Of a DNA stretch of 64,000 bases, positions 25,192 through 35,682 are shown piece after piece. How positions within the stretch are numbered: the first letter of the stretch is position 1; every line of letters starts with the position of its first letter. This DNA is from Bradyrhizobium liaoningense (lineage in GTDB: Bacteria; Pseudomonadota; Alphaproteobacteria; Rhizobiales; Xanthobacteraceae): contig NZ_JAFCJT010000011.1 of NCBI RefSeq assembly GCF_018130785.1, positions 1 through 64,000 on the forward strand. The letters are read 5' to 3'. Below the pieces are notes generated by a model. The model saw nothing but the letters and a program-made list of their open reading frames with translations. It searched no databases and had not been told where the DNA came from. Both the position numbers and the translations under genes were made by a program.

Positions 25192-26067
25192 TTAGTCCCG
25201 CCTGAACCGGTAGTCGAACGCTGCGCCGAGCGGCTTGATCAGCCCTACCGTCGGTGCCGGGAAATGGATCGGCAGGATCAGCGTGTCGGTGTCGGCGACG
25301 GAGACGAAGAACTTTCGCCGCGAGACCGCCGACTGCCTGGCATCCCAATCCGGCTTCGCCGACCAGTCCGGCTCGCGGCACTGGATCTGGTGATGCATGA
25401 GGTCGCCTGCGACCACCGCGCGGCTACCCTTCGAAAAGATATTCACACAGCAATGACAAGGTGAATGCCCCGGCGTCGGCGTCAGCGTGACGGTGTCATC
25501 GAGCGCGTAGTCATCGTCGACCAGCAACGCCTGCCCGGCCTCGACGATCGGCAGGCAATTGTCGCGAAACACGGTGCCCGGCGGATTGTTTCCCTTGGCG
25601 TGCTCGGCCTCCCAGGCCGCATACTCGCCCTTGTGGAAGACGTATTTCGCGTTTGGAAACGTCGGCACCCAGCGGCCGTCGCGCAAGGTCGTATTCCAGC
25701 CGGTGTGGTCGATGTGCAGATGCGTGCAGAAGACGTAGTCGATCTGCTCGAAGCCGATGCCGAGCGCGAACAACTCCTTGCGCCAGCGCTCCTTGCCGGG
25801 AAAGTCGAACGGCGGCGGATGGCCCTTGTCCTCGCCGGTGCAGGTGTCCACCAGGATCGTGTAGCGCGGTGTGCGCACCACAAAGGTCTGATAGGTGATC
25901 ACCATCATGCCGCGCGCCGCATCGAACACCTCCGGCTCCATCGTCGGCAGATGACGCTTGAACACGCCCTCGTCATAGGCCGGGAAGAAATCCTGCGGCC
26001 GCCGCCACGGCCCTTCCCGCTCGATCACCGCATCGATGGTGATGTCGCCGATCCTGAGCTGCTTCAT
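25192..26067 (-). CDS. MBL-fold metallo-hydrolase
   Basis: 291 residues. The metal motif HLHIDH is at 116-121, with further His in 'TPGHSPCH' and 'GDLMHHQIQ' and a final His in 'LPIHFPAP'. The layout resembles lactonase/AttM-like and alkyl-hydrolase MBL proteins with an N-terminal insertion. No signal peptide is present, so it is cytoplasmic. The substrate is unknown; acyl-homoserine-lactone or other lactone hydrolysis is possible but unproven. It is divergent from the GDPD gene. Confidence 0.88.
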   Translation of the reverse strand: MKQLRIGDITIDAVIEREGPWRRPQDFFPAYDEGVFKRHLPTMEPEVFDAARGMMVITYQTFVVRTPRYTILVDTCTGEDKGHPPPFDFPGKERWRKELFALGIGFEQIDYVFCTHLHIDHTGWNTTLRDGRWVPTFPNAKYVFHKGEYAAWEAEHAKGNNPPGTVFRDNCLPIVEAGQALLVDDDYALDDTVTLTPTPGHSPCHCCVNIFSKGSRAVVAGDLMHHQIQCREPDWSAKPDWDARQSAVSRRKFFVSVADTDTLILPIHFPAPTVGLIKPLGAAFDYRFRRD

Positions 26068-26212
26068 GGTTGTTTCGCTCCTTTTTTAAGGAAGCGTAGC
26101 GGGCGACACAGGACCGTTCAAGCCGCGAGGCGCATAGGCCTCCCATGCACCCCGATTGCCGCAAATCAACCTCAAACGCCGCCGACGATAACCCTGGAAT
26201 GGGGAATATCTG

Positions 26213-27196
26213 GTGGGCAGGAAACTCAGAGTCGCCACGGCAGTCCTGATTGCCGTGGCCGCGGGCGTCTACATCAACAACACCGATCTGCTGGCGCCGC
26301 ATCGCGACGGCAAACCGGTGCTGCTCGCGCATCGCGGCATGGCACAGCGGTTTGACGAGCGCGATGTGAGGAACGACACCTGCACCGCCGCGCGAATGTT
26401 ACCGCCTGCGCATGACTACCTCGAGAACACCCTCCGTTCGATGCATGCGAGCTTCGACGCCGGCGCCGATGTGGTCGAGCTCGACGTGCACCCGACGACC
26501 GACGGCGAATTCGCCGTCTTCCATGACTGGACTCTCGACTGCCGTACCGACGGCCAAGGCGTCACGCGCGAACAGAGCATGGCGAAACTGAAAATGCTCG
26601 ACATCGGCTACGGCTACACGGCCGACGGCGGCAAGACATTCCCGTTTCGCGGCAAAGGCATCGGGATGATGCCGACATTGTCGGAGGTGTTCGCCGCCTT
26701 CCCTGACAAGAAACTCCTGATCAACGTGAAGAGCCGGGACCCAAACGAAGGCGAGAAACTTGCCGCCGTGCTGAACGCGCTCCCGGCCGAACGCCGCCGG
26801 ACGATCATGGTCTATGGCGGCGACGAGCCCATCGACGTGATCCGTGGCCTCGTCCCGGACGTCCGCACCATTTCGCGCGGGGCCATCCGGAGCTGCCTGA
26901 TCCGCTATATCGGCTATGGCTGGACCGGCCTGATGCCAGCCGCCTGCCGCAACGCGATGGTGCTGGTACCGATCAACGCCGCCCCCTGGCTATGGGGCTG
27001 GCCCGATCGCTTCCTCAATCGCATGACCGACGCCAACAGCGCGGTCTTCGTGCTCGGCCCCTACAGCGGCGGCGAGTTCTCCACCGGCATCGATACGCCC
27101 GAACTGTTCGCCCGGCTGCCGCAAGCCTATCCCGGCGGGATCTGGACCAACGAGATCGAGGCGATCGCCACGATCTCGCGCAAGAGCAAAAACTAG
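26213..27196 (+). CDS. glycerophosphodiester phosphodiesterase family protein
   Basis: 327 residues. The N-terminal signal or anchor (VATAVLIAVAAGVYI) is followed by a TIM-barrel GDPD domain: 'LAHRGMAQRF', 'ENTLRSMHASFDAGADVVELDVHPT' in part, and 'VFHDWTLDCRTDG'. The His-Arg, Glu-Asn, Glu-Asp and His pattern is intact for metal-dependent hydrolysis of glycerophosphodiesters to glycerol-3-phosphate. It probably acts in the periplasm on lipid head groups. The start is a GTG at 26213. The 3' end overlaps the convergent ABC-F gene by 4 bases. Confidence 0.9.
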   Translation: MGRKLRVATAVLIAVAAGVYINNTDLLAPHRDGKPVLLAHRGMAQRFDERDVRNDTCTAARMLPPAHDYLENTLRSMHASFDAGADVVELDVHPTTDGEFAVFHDWTLDCRTDGQGVTREQSMAKLKMLDIGYGYTADGGKTFPFRGKGIGMMPTLSEVFAAFPDKKLLINVKSRDPNEGEKLAAVLNALPAERRRTIMVYGGDEPIDVIRGLVPDVRTISRGAIRSCLIRYIGYGWTGLMPAACRNAMVLVPINAAPWLWGWPDRFLNRMTDANSAVFVLGPYSGGEFSTGIDTPELFARLPQAYPGGIWTNEIEAIATISRKSKN

Positions 27197-28815
27197 CTCC
27201 GCAACCCCGGCGCTTCCTGTCCCGTGCGCGCGACATATTCCGTGTAGCCGCCGCCGAACTGGTGAATGCCTTCCGGCGTCAGCTCCAGCACGCGGTTCGA
27301 CAGCGTCGCCAGGAAGTGGCGGTCATGCGAGACGAACAGCATGGTGCCCTCGAAATCCGCCAGCGCCGTGATCAGCATCTCCTTGGTGGCGAGGTCGAGA
27401 TGGTTGGTCGGCTCGTCCAGCACCAGGAAGTTCGGCGGATCGAACAGCATTTTTGCCATCACGAGGCGCGCCTTTTCGCCGCCCGAGAGGACGCGGCAGC
27501 GCTTCTCGACGTCGTCGCCGGAGAAGCCGAAACAACCGGCCAGCGCACGCAATGATCCCTGCCCCGCGGTCGGAAACTGGTCTTCGAGCGACTGAAACAC
27601 GGTGCGCTCGCCGTCGAGCAGATCCATCGCGTGCTGGGCGAAATAGCCCATCTTGACGCTGCCGCCGACTGCCACCGTACCCTCGTCCGGCTCGCTCGCG
27701 CCGGCAATGAGCTTGAGCAGGGTCGACTTGCCGGCACCGTTGACGCCCATCACGCACCAGCGCTCGCGGCGACGGATCATGAAATCGAGGCCGTCATAGA
27801 TGCGCTTGCTGCCATAGCCCTTGTGCACGTTCTTCAAGGCGACGACGTCCTCGCCCGAGCGTGGCGCCGGCGGGAAATCGAACGCGATGCTCTGGCGGCG
27901 GCGCGGCGGCTCGACCCGCTCGATCTTGTCGAGCTTCTTCACCCGGCTCTGCACCTGGGCCGCATGCGATGCGCGCGCTTTGAAGCGCTCGATGAACTTG
28001 ATCTCCTTGGCGAGCATTGCCTGCTGGCGTTCGAACTGCGCCTGCTGCTGCTTCTCGTTCTGCGCCCGCTGCTGCTCGTAGAATTCGTAGTCGCCGGTGT
28101 AGGTGGTGAGCGAGCCGGAATCGATCTCGATCACCTTGGAGATCACGCGGTTGATGAACTCGCGGTCGTGCGACGTCATCAGCAGTGTGCCTTCGAAGTC
28201 GTGCAAAAACTTCTCCAGCCAGATCAGGCTTTCGAGATCGAGATGGTTGCTCGGCTCGTCGAGCAGCATGACGTCCGGCCGCATCAGGAGAATACGCGCC
28301 AGCGCCACGCGCATCTTCCAGCCGCCGGAGAGTTTTCCGACGTCGCCGTCCATCATCTCCTGGCTGAAGCCGAGGCCGGACAGCGCCTCGCGCGCCCGGC
28401 CGTCGAGCGCATAGCCGTCGAGCTCCTCGAACGCGTGCTGCACCTCGCCATAGCGCGCGATGATCTCGTCCATCTGATCGGCCTTGTCAGGGTCGGCCAT
28501 ATCAGCTTCGAGCTCGCGCAATTCGGCCGCGACCTCGCTGACGGGACCCGCGCCGTTCATCACCTCGGCCACGGCGCTGCGGCCAGACATCTCGCCGACG
28601 TCCTGGTTGAAATAGCCGATGGTGATGCCGCGATCGGTGGACACCTGCCCCTCGTCGGGCAGTTCCTCACCGGCGATCATGCGGAACAGGGTGGTCTTGC
28701 CCGCGCCGTTCGGGCCGACGAGGCCGATCTTCTCGCCCTTGTTGAGGGCGGCGGAAGCTTCGATGAACAGGATCTGGTGGCCGGCTTGCTTGCTGACGTT
28801 GTCGAGGCGGATCAT
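27193..28815 (-). CDS. ABC-F family ATPase (YbiT/Uup/EttA-like)
   Basis: A 540-residue soluble protein with two ABC domains and no membrane part. The Walker A motifs are GPNGAGKTT and GVNGAGKST. The signatures are LSGGWKMR and LSGGEKAR. The Walker B motifs are 'MLLDEPSNHLD' and 'LVLDEPTNHLD'. The inter-domain linker is charged and Gln/Lys-rich ('QQQAQFERQQAM'), as in ABC-F proteins that bind the ribosomal E site. It probably helps translation past stalls rather than transporting anything. Start at MIRLDNVS. Confidence 0.93.
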   Translation of the reverse strand: MIRLDNVSKQAGHQILFIEASAALNKGEKIGLVGPNGAGKTTLFRMIAGEELPDEGQVSTDRGITIGYFNQDVGEMSGRSAVAEVMNGAGPVSEVAAELRELEADMADPDKADQMDEIIARYGEVQHAFEELDGYALDGRAREALSGLGFSQEMMDGDVGKLSGGWKMRVALARILLMRPDVMLLDEPSNHLDLESLIWLEKFLHDFEGTLLMTSHDREFINRVISKVIEIDSGSLTTYTGDYEFYEQQRAQNEKQQQAQFERQQAMLAKEIKFIERFKARASHAAQVQSRVKKLDKIERVEPPRRRQSIAFDFPPAPRSGEDVVALKNVHKGYGSKRIYDGLDFMIRRRERWCVMGVNGAGKSTLLKLIAGASEPDEGTVAVGGSVKMGYFAQHAMDLLDGERTVFQSLEDQFPTAGQGSLRALAGCFGFSGDDVEKRCRVLSGGEKARLVMAKMLFDPPNFLVLDEPTNHLDLATKEMLITALADFEGTMLFVSHDRHFLATLSNRVLELTPEGIHQFGGGYTEYVARTGQEAPGLRS

Positions 28816-28966
28816 GGGGTCTTTTCGGGGGATTTTTGCGTTGCAGCGTCATAGGCCATGCGGGGGCCCAGGGGAAGCCCGGACAGGCCCGGATTTCGCG
28901 TCTGCCGATCCCAGCCCGCCGTCTGCTTGCGGCCCCGAAGACGCCGTCCGAACCGCATGCGCGGCC

Positions 28967-29145
28967 TCCTCCAGTGCCTGATCGCGACTTGCCGGTGCCG
29001 CTGTCAGGAGTCAGGTTATGAGGAGATGGTGCTTCATGACGAGGAAGATCACGTCGACTTCCTGGAAACCCGGCTCGACCCGGTGTCGAGGATTGGTGCT
29101 GAACCATATGCGCAACGCCATAGCGGGGACCTTGAGGAAGATTGA
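28967..29145 (+). pseudogene. bacterioferritin C-terminal remnant
   Basis: One frame ending at a TGA at 29143-29145 encodes 'LHDEEDHVDFLETRLD' and then 'RIGAEPYAQ'. The 'EEDHxDxLExxL' helix is the C-terminal hallmark of bacterioferritin. Just upstream, 'CLIATCR' resembles the preceding Bfr segment, but the expected linking residues are missing and no start or ribosome site exists. The rest of the gene is gone. It lies in the 380-base gap between the ABC-F and SulP genes. The remnant itself is the only thing seen in this gap. Confidence 0.6.
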
Positions 29146-29195
29146 CTGCGAATAGCCGGAAACAGCAGGCGTCTCGCGCGTGGGAGTGACCACTG

Positions 29196-30947
29196 ATGAA
29201 GCACTGGTTGCCCGGACTCAATGCGCTCCGTCGATATGAAGTCGCGTGGCTTGCGCACGATGTTTTCGCCGGTGTCGTCCTGGCGACAATGCTGGTCCCC
29301 GTTGGAATCGCCTACGCGGTCGCATCTGGGTTGCCCGGCATCTATGGCCTGTACGCCACGATCGTGCCGCTGCTGGCTTACGCGTTGTTCGGCCCAAGCC
29401 GCATTCTCGTCCTCGGCCCGGACTCGGCGCTGGCGGGAATACTTCTCGGCGTCATCACGCCTCTGGCTCACGGCGATCCCGTGCGCGCAGTGACGCTTGC
29501 CGGCATGATGGCTATCGTCTCAGGGGTGGTTTGCATCCTGGCTGGTGTCGCGCGTTTGGGTTTTGTCACGGAGCTTCTCTCCAAGCCGATACGTTACGGC
29601 TACATGAACGGAATTGCGCTGACCGTCTTGATCAGCCAGTTGCCTAAACTCTTCGGCTTTTCCATTGAGGGCGAAGGACCGTTGCGAAGCTTATGGGCGA
29701 TCGTCAACGCGATCCTTGCTGGACAGATCAATTGGGTCGCGTTCGCGATCGGGTTCGCGACGTTGGCCGCGATTCTACTTCTCAAGAACACCAAATTGCC
29801 GGGCATCCTGATTGCCGTCGTTGCGGCGACTGTCGTCGTCGGCGTGCTCGATCTCGGGACGCGGTACGGCGTCAAGGTGCTGGGGCCGCTTCCTCAGGGG
29901 CTGCCGGGCTTCGTCGTCCCGTGGATCACCTCCAGCGACATCGTCCCGGTGCTGCTCGGCGGTTGCGCAATAGCAATGGTCTCGTTTGCCGATACGAGCG
30001 TACTTTCACGCGCCTACGCCGCGCGATTGGGGTCGCGTGTCGACCCCAATCAGGAGATGGTCGGGCTTGGTGCCGCCAATCTGGCGGCAGGCTTTTTTCA
30101 GGGCTTTCCGATCAGCAGCAGCAGCTCACGTACACCCGTCGCAGAAGCCGCCGGCGCCCGCACCCAGCTCACCAGCGTCGTCGGTGCGCTGGCCATCGCC
30201 CTGCTTCTGCTGGTCGCGCCCAGTCTGCTGCAGCATCTGCCCACGGCCGCATTGGCCGCCGTCGTCATTGCATCGGCGATCGGGCTGATTGAAGTTGCCG
30301 ACCTCAAGCGCATCTATCGCATTCAACGCTGGGAATTCTGGCTGTCGATCGTCTGCTTCGTCGGCGTGGCGGTGCTCGGCGTCATTCCAGGAATCGGTCT
30401 TGCGATCGCTCTCGCGATCATCGAGTTCCTCTGGGACGGCTGGCGGCCGCACTCCGCAGTTTTGGGGCGCGCCCAGGGTATCAAGGGTTATCACGACATC
30501 ACGAGATATCCGGCTGCTCGCCGAGTTCCGGGACTGGTCCTGTTTCGGTGGGATGCGCCGCTGTTTTTCGCCAACGCGGAATTCTTCAGGGAGCGTGTCC
30601 TGGATGCCATCGCGACGTCGCCAACACCCGTGCGTTGGCTGGTTGTTGCCGCGGAGCCGGTTACGAGCGTGGACGTCACCGCGTGCGACGTGGTTGCCGA
30701 ACTGGACCGGACGTTGCACGCGCAGGGTGTCGAGTTTTGCTTCGCAGAACTCAAAGACCCCGTGAAAGACAAGCTGAAGAGATTTGGTGTGTACGAGCAG
30801 CTTGGTGAGCACTATTTCTTCCCAACAATCGGCGTGGCCGTCTCCCGCTATATCGAGATCAACAAAGTGGATTGGGACGACTGGGAGGATCAAGCCAAGC
30901 AAGACTCCGAGCCACTCGCGGGCCGAAATGTCAAAGCCGGCCCTTAG
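29196..30947 (+). CDS. SulP-family anion transporter with STAS domain
   Basis: 583 residues. About 11-14 membrane helices lie in residues 10-420, with the SulP signature region 'VPVGIAYAVASGLPGIYGLY' and the conserved 'FFQGFPISSSSSRTPVAEAAGA' in part. A cytoplasmic STAS domain (about 430-565) ends the protein. Substrates in this family are sulfate, bicarbonate or C4-dicarboxylates; none is evident here. GGGAG precedes the ATG. It follows the bacterioferritin remnant and has no partner gene. Confidence 0.92.
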   Translation: MKHWLPGLNALRRYEVAWLAHDVFAGVVLATMLVPVGIAYAVASGLPGIYGLYATIVPLLAYALFGPSRILVLGPDSALAGILLGVITPLAHGDPVRAVTLAGMMAIVSGVVCILAGVARLGFVTELLSKPIRYGYMNGIALTVLISQLPKLFGFSIEGEGPLRSLWAIVNAILAGQINWVAFAIGFATLAAILLLKNTKLPGILIAVVAATVVVGVLDLGTRYGVKVLGPLPQGLPGFVVPWITSSDIVPVLLGGCAIAMVSFADTSVLSRAYAARLGSRVDPNQEMVGLGAANLAAGFFQGFPISSSSSRTPVAEAAGARTQLTSVVGALAIALLLLVAPSLLQHLPTAALAAVVIASAIGLIEVADLKRIYRIQRWEFWLSIVCFVGVAVLGVIPGIGLAIALAIIEFLWDGWRPHSAVLGRAQGIKGYHDITRYPAARRVPGLVLFRWDAPLFFANAEFFRERVLDAIATSPTPVRWLVVAAEPVTSVDVTACDVVAELDRTLHAQGVEFCFAELKDPVKDKLKRFGVYEQLGEHYFFPTIGVAVSRYIEINKVDWDDWEDQAKQDSEPLAGRNVKAGP

Positions 30948-31262
30948 CTGATGTGAATGCCTGCTTCTGGCCGGCCCAAGGACGGCATTCGTCCACCCCC
31001 GCTTCGACGCCGCTTCCTCGCGTAAGCGGTCGCGGCTTCGATGAGTCCGAGCTACGCCCGCCGCATCAGCTTCCGCTTAGGGTTCATTTCCCGACTTCAA
31101 TCCGACCAATCACAACGGGCCGCTTGCTCATATCAACGGACATCATGAGCGTGGTGGCACATATCCGACGAGGGCCAAGCCGAGATATTCAACCTTTGCC
31201 GGTATCCGTCTTGCTGCTACACTCCGAGCGGACTGCGACGACCGAGGCCGGGGAGACCATCC
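30948..31262. other. intergenic region upstream of the cyclase fusion
   Basis: About 315 bases with scattered stops in all frames and no convincing gene. A GGGGAG ribosome site at the right end serves the next gene. No operator or strong hairpin was recognised. Confidence 0.5.
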
Positions 31263-32576
31263 ATGCAACCGGTCACTCGCTACGCGAAAAGCGGCGACGT
31301 CCATATCGCTTACCAACTGTTTGGCGACGGGCCGATTAATCTGGTTCTCGCTCCCTATTTCGTGTCGAACATTGAGGTCTACTGGGAGCATCCCGAAGTC
31401 GCTCGATGGCTGTTGCGGCTGGGATCCTTTGCTCGGGTGGCAATGTTTGACAAGCGTGGGACAGGCATGTCCGATCGCGTCCCGGAGCTTCCGGGCCTCG
31501 ACCAACGTATGGACGACCTTCGGGCAGTTATGGACGCCGCAAACATGGAACAGGCGGCGCTCCTTGGAGCATCGGAAGGCGCATCTCTGGCAGCGCTGTT
31601 CGCTGCCACCTATCCGGCACGATCCCGTGCGCTGATCCTCTACGGCGGCTTTGCGCAATTTTCATCCTGGCTACCGACAGATAAGGATCTGTCAGAGTTC
31701 CTTGCATATATTGATCAGGCTTGGGGTTCTGGCGCCAGTATAGCCATCTTTTTTCCCTCCCTTGCCAACGATCCGGCCGCACAACAATGGATGGGCAGAT
31801 TTGAGCGCTTGGGGGCGAGCCCCGCTGCGGCGACCGAACTCATGCGCATGAATAGTCAAATCGATATTAGTAACGTCCTGCCAACGATCCGGATTCCCAC
31901 CCTTGTCGTTCACCGCACCGGCGACAGAGCAATCAATGTGGAGGGGGGCCGTTATCTGGCTGAGCATATCTCCGGAGCTCGTTACGTCGAGCTTCCAGGA
32001 ATTGACCACCCTCCCTTTTTCGGCGACAACGCCGATCTTATTGCGGATACGATCGAGGAATTCTTGACCGGCGTGCGCGCGCCGGTCACCGTCGATCGGG
32101 TGCTCGCTACGGTTCTCTTTACCGATATCGTTGGATCGACCGAGAAGGCGGCTGCACTCGGCGACCGCCGTTGGCACGATCTGTTTGATGCCCATCACGC
32201 CACAATCCGACGCAACCTCGATCGCTTCCGCGGGCACGAAGTGAAGACGACTGGCGACGGCGTTCTGGCCACTTTTGATGGACCGGCACGCGGGGTGCGC
32301 TGCGCGTGCGCAATAGCCGAAGAGGTTCGATCTCTGGGCATCGAAATCCGCGCGGGACTGCACACGGGCGAGTGCGAAATGAGCGATGACGATGTTGGCG
32401 GCATCGCCGTCCACATCGGTGCACGCGTTGCAGCGCTCGCAGGCGCGGGCGAGGTCCTGGTATCGAGTACCGTCAAAGAACTGGTGGCCGGGTCAGCGTT
32501 ACGGTTCGGCGACCGTGGTGCCCGATCGCTGAAGGGTGTTCCCGGCGAATGGCGCATATTTGCAGTCGAGCGATGA
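31263..32576 (+). CDS. alpha/beta-hydrolase-class III adenylate/guanylate cyclase fusion
   Basis: 437 residues. Residues 1-268 form an alpha/beta hydrolase: nucleophile elbow LGASEGAS (Ser104) and His249 in 'GIDHPPF'. Residues 277-437 form a class III nucleotide cyclase with the metal Asp in LFTDIVGS (288), 'EVKTTGDGVLATF' (Lys328 for purine selection, Asp332) and the transition-state Arg in 'VHIGARV' (388). The cyclase residues look intact, so cAMP production is likely. The hydrolase may act as a ligand sensor. It is convergent with the broken regulator gene at 32864-35682. Confidence 0.9.
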   Translation: MQPVTRYAKSGDVHIAYQLFGDGPINLVLAPYFVSNIEVYWEHPEVARWLLRLGSFARVAMFDKRGTGMSDRVPELPGLDQRMDDLRAVMDAANMEQAALLGASEGASLAALFAATYPARSRALILYGGFAQFSSWLPTDKDLSEFLAYIDQAWGSGASIAIFFPSLANDPAAQQWMGRFERLGASPAAATELMRMNSQIDISNVLPTIRIPTLVVHRTGDRAINVEGGRYLAEHISGARYVELPGIDHPPFFGDNADLIADTIEEFLTGVRAPVTVDRVLATVLFTDIVGSTEKAAALGDRRWHDLFDAHHATIRRNLDRFRGHEVKTTGDGVLATFDGPARGVRCACAIAEEVRSLGIEIRAGLHTGECEMSDDDVGGIAVHIGARVAALAGAGEVLVSSTVKELVAGSALRFGDRGARSLKGVPGEWRIFAVER

Positions 32577-32863
32577 CTGTCCAACAATCCTGCGATTCCG
32601 GTTCATTGCAACTCAGGTGCTTTCGCAAAACGGGCGCCAGATGTCGTCTTGGGGGCGACAAGTCTTGGGGTCGATAAGACACCTTTGTCGGACCGTTGAT
32701 CAGATCAAATGCGACTGAGAAATCGGACGCAACCCGATGACCCAATTCCGGAGAGTGACGCTATCGCCACGCCGAAGCTTGGCGCGCGTTAGAAAATGAA
32801 AAGTTCTGACACCTGCCGGACCCACTGGAGCCCGGCCAGGCCAATATTTTGCACTCGAAATGT

Positions 32864-35682
32864 TCAGTGCATGCGAGGACCAGTCGACCGTGACGTCACT
32901 GAGCGTGCATCGAAGACCTGTTGCAGCATCGTGCGCGCCTCGACCCCACGGCCTCGATCCTTCATTGACCGCGCCAGCGGAGCTGCGGCCTTCAGCTCCC
33001 ACCCCGATGCGCGTTGGCGCCTTGCATGATCCATGGACTGTCGAAGCACCAATTCTGCTGCCGCGTGGTCCGGATTTGGGCTCATCAGGATGATTTGCGC
33101 CTGTGTGCGTAGCAGTTCCGGCATCCAGAATATCTGGCGCATCCGCTCAGCGGACAGAATTGCCGATTGAATGGTCTCGCGCGCCTCTTCATGTATTCCG
33201 CTTCGAGCAAGTCCATCGGCGAGAGCCCGGGATGCGGCGGGTATGACCATATGGAGTTGCTCTCGGTGGAGCGCCTTGAGCGCCTGGCGCAACGCTTCAA
33301 CCCCGGCCGCGGGCCTCCCGCTCATGAAGAGCCACTCTCCCTTCAGAGCCTCAGCGGCAGCCGCAAGACCGCGGAGAGAATGCTTCTCAGCCAGTGAGAT
33401 TGCACGATCGACATGATCGGCAACGTCGCCAGTGTTCCCATTCCACAGCAGCACCGGGACGGAGTGGACCACCGCCATGCAGTAGTTTGCCGCAGGAGCC
33501 AACCGGGTAGCCTCGTTCATCGCCTCGAGCGCCTGCTTGCAAGCTTGCTTGCGGGAGCCGAGCAACCAGAGAGACCGCGCCAGCGCGATCTCAGCGCGCA
33601 GATGGTGATCATACCCGAACAAATTGATGTCGAGCCGGCCAATTGCCTTCTCGAGCTCAAAACCGCACCTGCAATGCTTCATGGCCGCGACTTGATCACC
33701 GGCCAGATGGTAAGCTGCCGCCAGCATCCATTCGGCAATAATCCTGTCGCTCAATGAGCCACTCAGCTCCGCGACAGTTCTGCATCTTGTTGCTGCGGCC
33801 AACGCTCCTTCAAAGTCACCGAGCCTCGTAAGGAAGAGATTGAGACCAGCCAGCAGACGCAGTTGTGGCAATGCTTCTTCTCGCGCCTCGTGAAGTTCCA
33901 CCCGCGCCGTATGGCTGCCTGAACTTCGGTCGTGTTGCCCAATGTATGCAATGATGAGACCGCGTACGCTTCCTGCAAGCGTGCCTCTCGATGCGACAAT
34001 CCACCGAAATTCGTAATCGCTGTCAGTGCCGCTCCCGACCAACGCCGGCACTCGACCAGCAACCACAGACCGAGGAACAAAGGCGAGGAATCTGCAGCAA
34101 GCTCGATCCCGATCGAGCAATCCTCTTTCGAGAAGCTCCACTCAAGTGCCTTTCGCACGTTTCCGATGTGAGGCGAATAGCGCCCTATGTCGGCATACGC
34201 GCCATGCTCGAGCGCGATCGCCTTGAAGAAGGCGCCGAAATAGCACGCGTGACGCTCGGAAATCAGCTCGATCTCCCCGAGATCCTCCAGCTTGGCCGCA
34301 GCGTATGTGCGTGTCGTATCGGGTAAACGATAGAACACGGTATCGCCGACCGAATGGACCCAGACGAGCGATTTGTCCACCAGCCTCGCGATTGCCATCT
34401 CGACTTCCGCACTCTTGCGCTCTCCAACTCCCGCAACAGAGCAAGCGGCCTCGATCGTGAACAAGCCGACAAATATGGACAGATTGGAAAGAACGCGCTG
34501 TTCGCTTTCGGCAAGCAGGCGAAAGCTCCAGTCGAGCATCGCCTGGAGCGTGCGGTGTCGTGGGACAGCGTTCCGCTGGCCGGTCAGTGACAGCTCCAGG
34601 TCGCTGGCAAGCAAGCCCGCAACGCCCCGAAGCCCGTAAGTCCCCACTCGGCTGGCAACCAGCTCGATCGCGAGTGCAATTCCGTCGGTGCGACGGCATA
34701 TTTCGGAAACGACCGGCGCATCAGCGTCGCTCAGCGCACCCTCAAAGCCAGCGAGCGAGGCTCTCTCCAGGAACAGCCTCACCGCCGGGGCCGTCATCGC
34801 GTCAGCCGCGCTCGGAACGTCGTCGGTTGGGCAGGCAAGTGGGCTGAGGAGATGCACAATCTCGCCCTCGACGTCCAATGCTTCCCTCGAGGTGACGAGC
34901 AGACAAACATCGCGGGCATGGAACAGCTGGCTAGCCAAACCCGCGGATGCGTCGAGGAGATGCTCGCAACTATCCAGCACGATCAGAATTCGCTTATCGG
35001 CAACGAACCTCAAGAGATCAGCAAGGGCGTCGGATCCCCCGAGCGAGCAACCAACTGCTGAGAGAACCGCGCCGGCAACCGAGCCAGGCTCGCAAATGGC
35101 GCCCAGATCGACAAATACGGCACCGTCATCGCCAAACTCCGCTTCCAGCCGCCGAACGATAGCCCCGGCCACGGTCGTCTTGCCGATACCGCCAGCTCCA
35201 ACGATGCTGACAAAACGTTGCTTCATGATCACCGCACAGAGGTCGTCGACGACCTCGTCCCGCCCAACGAGCAATCTGGGCATCGACTGGAATTGCCGGC
35301 CGGGCCTGGGTGGCGGAACGTATCCAGAAGATGAAGGCCCGTCACGGCGTTTGCGCTCGATCGGCGCCACAAAACTGTAGCCTCGGCCAGAAACGGTGAC
35401 GATGTAACGGCCTTCGCCCAAAGTCCGGCGAAGGGAAGCAACGTGCACTCTCAGGGCAGCCTCATCGATGACAACGTCGCGCCCCGCGGACATCAGGAGA
35501 TCGCGCTTGCTGACGAGTTCGCCGGCCCGATCGGTCAGGGCGACCAGGAGGTCGAAAGCGCGTGAACCGATCCGAACTTCATTTCCATCCCTCAGGAGCT
35601 GTCGACGAAACCTGTCCAGTTGGAAGTCGCCGAAGAATATTCCCGCATCGGAACTTGCGGGAGAACTGATACTCCTGACCAT
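32864..35682 (-). pseudogene. OmpR-type wHTH + NB-ARC ATPase + TPR regulator, split by one frameshift
   Basis: The 5' part (35682 to about 33903) encodes a winged helix (15-108, ends 'SGRGYSFVAP'), a P-loop GAGGIGKTT (162-170) and Walker B 'RILIVLDSCEHLL'. It continues through helical repeats to residue about 592. The natural continuation ('LPQLRLLAGLNLFLTRLGDF' and TPR repeats, stop at 32864) is in another frame. The jump occurs at the CCC run at 33901-33903; one extra C would restore a protein of about 939 residues. Either the gene is inactivated or this is an assembly error. The 1779-base 5' frame could still yield a truncated wHTH-ATPase. Confidence 0.85.

Noticed and set aside
30872..31339. 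Plus-strand frame spanning the SulP-cyclase gap
   Set aside because: Low-complexity, overlaps both real genes and has no ribosome site.
32693..32705. FixK-like sequence TTGATCAGATCAA after the cyclase gene
   Set aside because: The spacer is 3 bases, not 4, and no gene start follows on either strand at a suitable distance.
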